Of a DNA stretch of 7,448 nt, positions 5,510-7,448 are shown in pieces. Both the position numbers and the translations under genes were made by a program. Positions within the stretch are counted from its first letter, which is position 1, and the number at the start of each line of letters is the position of its first letter. The stretch is taken from positions 1 through 7,448 of the forward strand of contig CAJTOV010000173.1 of NCBI GenBank assembly GCA_910577765.1, given 5' to 3'. The notes under the pieces are model-generated. The model saw only the letters and a program-made list of their open reading frames with translations. It made no database searches and was not told the origin of the DNA. Source of the DNA: an uncultured Lachnospiraceae bacterium (GTDB lineage Bacteria > Bacillota > Clostridia > Lachnospirales > Lachnospiraceae).

Positions 5510-7279
5510 CTAATCCAGAATCCTTACCTCCACCGGCTCTGGGGGGCCTGCCGGTCCTGCAGAAGGCGTGTCCCCAAGGTCCGGTTCCGGCACGATCACG
5601 ATCTCCTGGCTGCCTTCTGTCCCGGCATCCCCGGAGGCCGGTTCCTGGCCCTCTGCCGGTGCCACGGTTCCCCCCGGTCCCGGCGATGCGGCCGCCGGCG
5701 GCACTTCCCGGTTGTCCGGACTATTCCCGGAAGACGGCGGTGCTGTCCGGGAACCGCTGTCTTCCCCGGCGGCCTGCTGCGGATTCCGGGAACCGCTGTC
5801 TCCCCCGGAAACCGGTGCAGCCGCCGGCTGGGCTTTCTCCGTCTCCGGCGCCACGGTCAGAAGCTCCCGGCTGCTCTCCGGCTCCTGGGGTACCTCCGGA
5901 AACTCCTGCCCGGAATCCGGTTCAACGGTCAGCTTCTCATGGCCGGTCTCCGGTGCCACGGTCAGCAGGGCCCGGGTGCTTTCCTGGGCATAGGTGGTCT
6001 CCGGCAGGGCTGCCCGGGACTGGGCAATCTGTTTTGCCTCTTCCTCTGCTTCCTGGGGTGTCAACAGCCCGTCCCAGTCGTAATTGCAGGAAGCATCCCA
6101 CAGAAGCCACTCATCATAGCCTGCATCATAGGTGGCCTGGATCTGGGCCCGCACCTCTTTTGGCCCGTAGCTGATGTGGTGCTCCAGCCAGGATGCGGTA
6201 AAGTCCTGGAGCCAGGGTCGCACCTGGGCCGTATGGCTCCCGTCCAGCCCTGCAAAATAAAGCTCTTTTCTGGAGTCGTTTAAGGCTGCCAGGATCGTCT
6301 CGTATGGATGGGTGTCCGGATAATCAATCCCGTAATTCCCGTCTCCGTAATGGGAAGGATAGATCATGGGACTGATATAATCCACATGCTTTGCCAGTTC
6401 CCCGTAGACCTGGCCCACGGCCTGGGCATTGACACTGCTGTTTATGATGGCTCCATAGACGTCCGCGGACACAAAAAGTCCCTTTTCCTTGAGCCTGGGA
6501 TATAGATATTCCATACACTGGCAGATAATGTCCGTGCGGGAACGGCCCTGAATATCTGCCTGGTCAATCACCACTTTCTGCATGCCTGCTTCCGTACAGA
6601 AACGCAGATAGTCGAACTGGACTTCCTTAAACCCCAGCTCCTTTGCACCCAGGCAGATCTCCAGCAAATAGTCCCATGCCTCCTGCTTGTAGGGATTCAC
6701 CCAGGCATTGTTATTCCGGTCCCGGAACACGCTTCCGTCTGCATTCTTCAGACACCATTCCGGCTTCACGTCCCCCAGCCATGAATCCCGGAAGGCAGGA
6801 ATACGGGCAATGGCATAGATGCCGTGTTCCTCCAGCCGGCTGATCAGGCTTTTCATATCCCGGACATAAACTTTGACGGACCCCAGCTCCTGTACCAGGG
6901 GGCTGTCCATCTCACATACCACACGTCCAAAATCGTCTTTTAAATCAATCACCAGGGTGTTGGCCTCTGTCCGGTCAAACTGCTCCAGCAGCCGGTCAAC
7001 AATGGCAGGGGTCCCTGCCACGTTGGCCGAGATGTAGATGCCTTTGGCTTTCACCGGGATCCGGCTGGCACTCTCGTCCAGCACCAGCTCTTCCGTCTGT
7101 AGTTCCTGGGGAAGACTTTCCTCCTCCAGGCTTTCTTCCTCTGATTCCTGTTCACGTCCCACCACCACAGGTGCCGGGGTGGTGGCCGTGCTGCTCATGT
7201 CTGCCAGCTTCCCGCAGCCGGTCAGGACTGTGAGGACCAGGAAAAAGCAGAGGAAAAATACTTTTACTTTCATGTTCAT
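5510..7279 (-). CDS. DUF4015-type putative glycoside hydrolase lipoprotein
   Basis: A 589-residue secreted lipoprotein. A basic start, hydrophobic core and lipobox LTGC (19-22) predict lipidation at Cys22 and anchoring to the outer face of the membrane. An acidic Ser/Glu-rich linker (about 42-70) leads to a TIM-barrel-like domain (about 78-405) with the marks of the DUF4015 putative glycoside hydrolase family: KGIYIS (79-84), VIDLKDDFG (110-118), IYAIARIPAFRD (154-165), VQFDYLRF (220-227), FVSADVYG (269-276), DYISPMIYPSHYG (300-312) and RPWLQDF (354-360). Substrate is unknown; a cell-surface polysaccharide is only a guess. Asp223 and Asp273 are candidate acidic catalytic residues by position, not proven. 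Residues about 410-589 are Pro/Glu/Ser/Gly-rich, repetitive and probably disordered, which is unusual compared with family members that end soon after the barrel. The ATG at 7279 follows GGCGGA by eight bases; an ATG at 7273 is an alternative. Confidence 0.9.
   Translation of the reverse strand: MNMKVKVFFLCFFLVLTVLTGCGKLADMSSTATTPAPVVVGREQESEEESLEEESLPQELQTEELVLDESASRIPVKAKGIYISANVAGTPAIVDRLLEQFDRTEANTLVIDLKDDFGRVVCEMDSPLVQELGSVKVYVRDMKSLISRLEEHGIYAIARIPAFRDSWLGDVKPEWCLKNADGSVFRDRNNNAWVNPYKQEAWDYLLEICLGAKELGFKEVQFDYLRFCTEAGMQKVVIDQADIQGRSRTDIICQCMEYLYPRLKEKGLFVSADVYGAIINSSVNAQAVGQVYGELAKHVDYISPMIYPSHYGDGNYGIDYPDTHPYETILAALNDSRKELYFAGLDGSHTAQVRPWLQDFTASWLEHHISYGPKEVRAQIQATYDAGYDEWLLWDASCNYDWDGLLTPQEAEEEAKQIAQSRAALPETTYAQESTRALLTVAPETGHEKLTVEPDSGQEFPEVPQEPESSRELLTVAPETEKAQPAAAPVSGGDSGSRNPQQAAGEDSGSRTAPPSSGNSPDNREVPPAAASPGPGGTVAPAEGQEPASGDAGTEGSQEIVIVPEPDLGDTPSAGPAGPPEPVEVRILD
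5746..5808 (-). repeat. 24-bp direct repeat pair in the lipoprotein tail
   Basis: TCCGGGAACCGCTGTCT plus seven further bases occurs at 5746-5769 and again at 5785-5808 with one difference. The copies are 39 bases (13 codons) apart and in frame. They encode the two DSGSR segments at residues 494-498 and 507-511. Confidence 0.85.
5841..5965 (-). repeat. 20-bp direct repeat pair in the lipoprotein tail
   Basis: Plus-strand GTCTCCGG[CT]GCCACGGTCAG occurs at 5841-5860 and 5946-5965 with one difference, 105 bases (35 codons) apart and in frame. They encode the two LLTVAPET segments (438-445 and 473-480). A weaker relative, LTVEPDSG, lies between them at 450-457. Confidence 0.85.
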
Positions 7280-7321
7280 AATTGATTTCCGCCCTTTTGG
7301 TCTTTCGTTCGTTCCTTATTG
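7280..7321. other. Leader of the lipoprotein gene
   Basis: This short stretch between the tandem array and the start codon contains the moderate ribosome binding site GGCGGA (7288-7293). I see no -10/-35 pair, so the promoter is either non-canonical, inside the repeat array, or beyond the window edge. Confidence 0.4.
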
Positions 7322-7448
7322 CTACTTCGCAGTGCGGCCTGGCCGCCCCACTACTCCGCAGTGTCGCTTGACCGCCCCACTACTCCGCAGTGCCGCTTGA
7401 CCGCCCCACTACTCCGCAGTGCCGCTTGGCCGCCCCACTACTCCGCAG
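7322..7448. repeat. 29-bp tandem repeat array (at least 4.4 copies, runs off the edge)
   Basis: Head-to-tail units at 7322-7350, 7351-7379, 7380-7408 and 7409-7437, with 11 bases of a fifth unit to 7448. Each begins CTACT[CT]CGCAGTG and ends [AG]CCGCCCCA. Unit 1, next to the gene, differs from the consensus at four positions; units 2 and 4 differ at one each. There are no spacers, so it is not CRISPR. The period is not a multiple of three and each unit carries TAG on the minus strand (most also TGA on the plus strand), so it is non-coding. The plus strand is strongly C-rich. Unit 1 contains a short inverted repeat GCGGCCTGGCCGC. Confidence 0.93.

Noticed and set aside
4338..5513. A 391-codon plus-strand open frame with YGPGCLHG-like repeats
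   Set aside because: The apparent peptide repeat is only the antisense reading of the 18-bp repeat in the DUF1653 gene, and the frame crosses two convincing minus-strand genes.
7322..7448. Possible CRISPR array
   Set aside because: The 29-bp units follow each other directly with no spacers, and no cas gene is present.

Overview
The window carries six protein genes, all on the minus strand, so it reads from the right edge to the left. In transcription order they are: a lipoprotein with a DUF4015-type putative glycoside hydrolase domain (5510-7279), a DUF1653 protein (4803-5441), uvrC (2889-4772), hprK (1861-2790), murB (854-1828) and rapZ (10-909). All six are complete. Intergenic gaps are short (about 68, 30, 98 and 32 bases) and murB overlaps rapZ by 56 bases, so at least the uvrC-to-rapZ part looks like one operon. 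I saw no terminator or convincing sigma-70 type promoter between the genes.

The organism is most likely a GC-rich member of the Clostridia, probably Lachnospiraceae. The reasons are the hprK-murB-rapZ order (HPr kinase/phosphorylase is typical of Firmicutes), the DUF1653 protein with a helical C-terminal domain ending in ...YEGRHLR, the DUF4015 lipoprotein, and strong AGGAGG-type ribosome binding sites. This placement comes from gene families and order; no database comparison was possible.

Region by region: 7322-7448 is a non-coding 29-bp tandem repeat array running off the right edge, upstream of the lipoprotein gene. The lipoprotein has a signal peptide with lipobox, an acidic linker, a TIM-barrel-type domain and a long repetitive, probably disordered tail. 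The DUF1653 protein has five hexapeptide repeats between its two domains. UvrC is the incision nuclease of nucleotide excision repair. HprK controls HPr in carbon catabolite repression, MurB makes UDP-MurNAc for peptidoglycan, and RapZ is a nucleotide-binding regulator that senses glucosamine-6-phosphate in E. coli. The last three thus join carbon regulation with the amino-sugar/cell wall precursor pathway.

No complete new system is evident. The gene content is largely housekeeping. The parts worth a second look are the 29-bp array, the murB/rapZ overlap, the two repeat-bearing protein segments, and the recurring inverted motif in the intergenic spaces.
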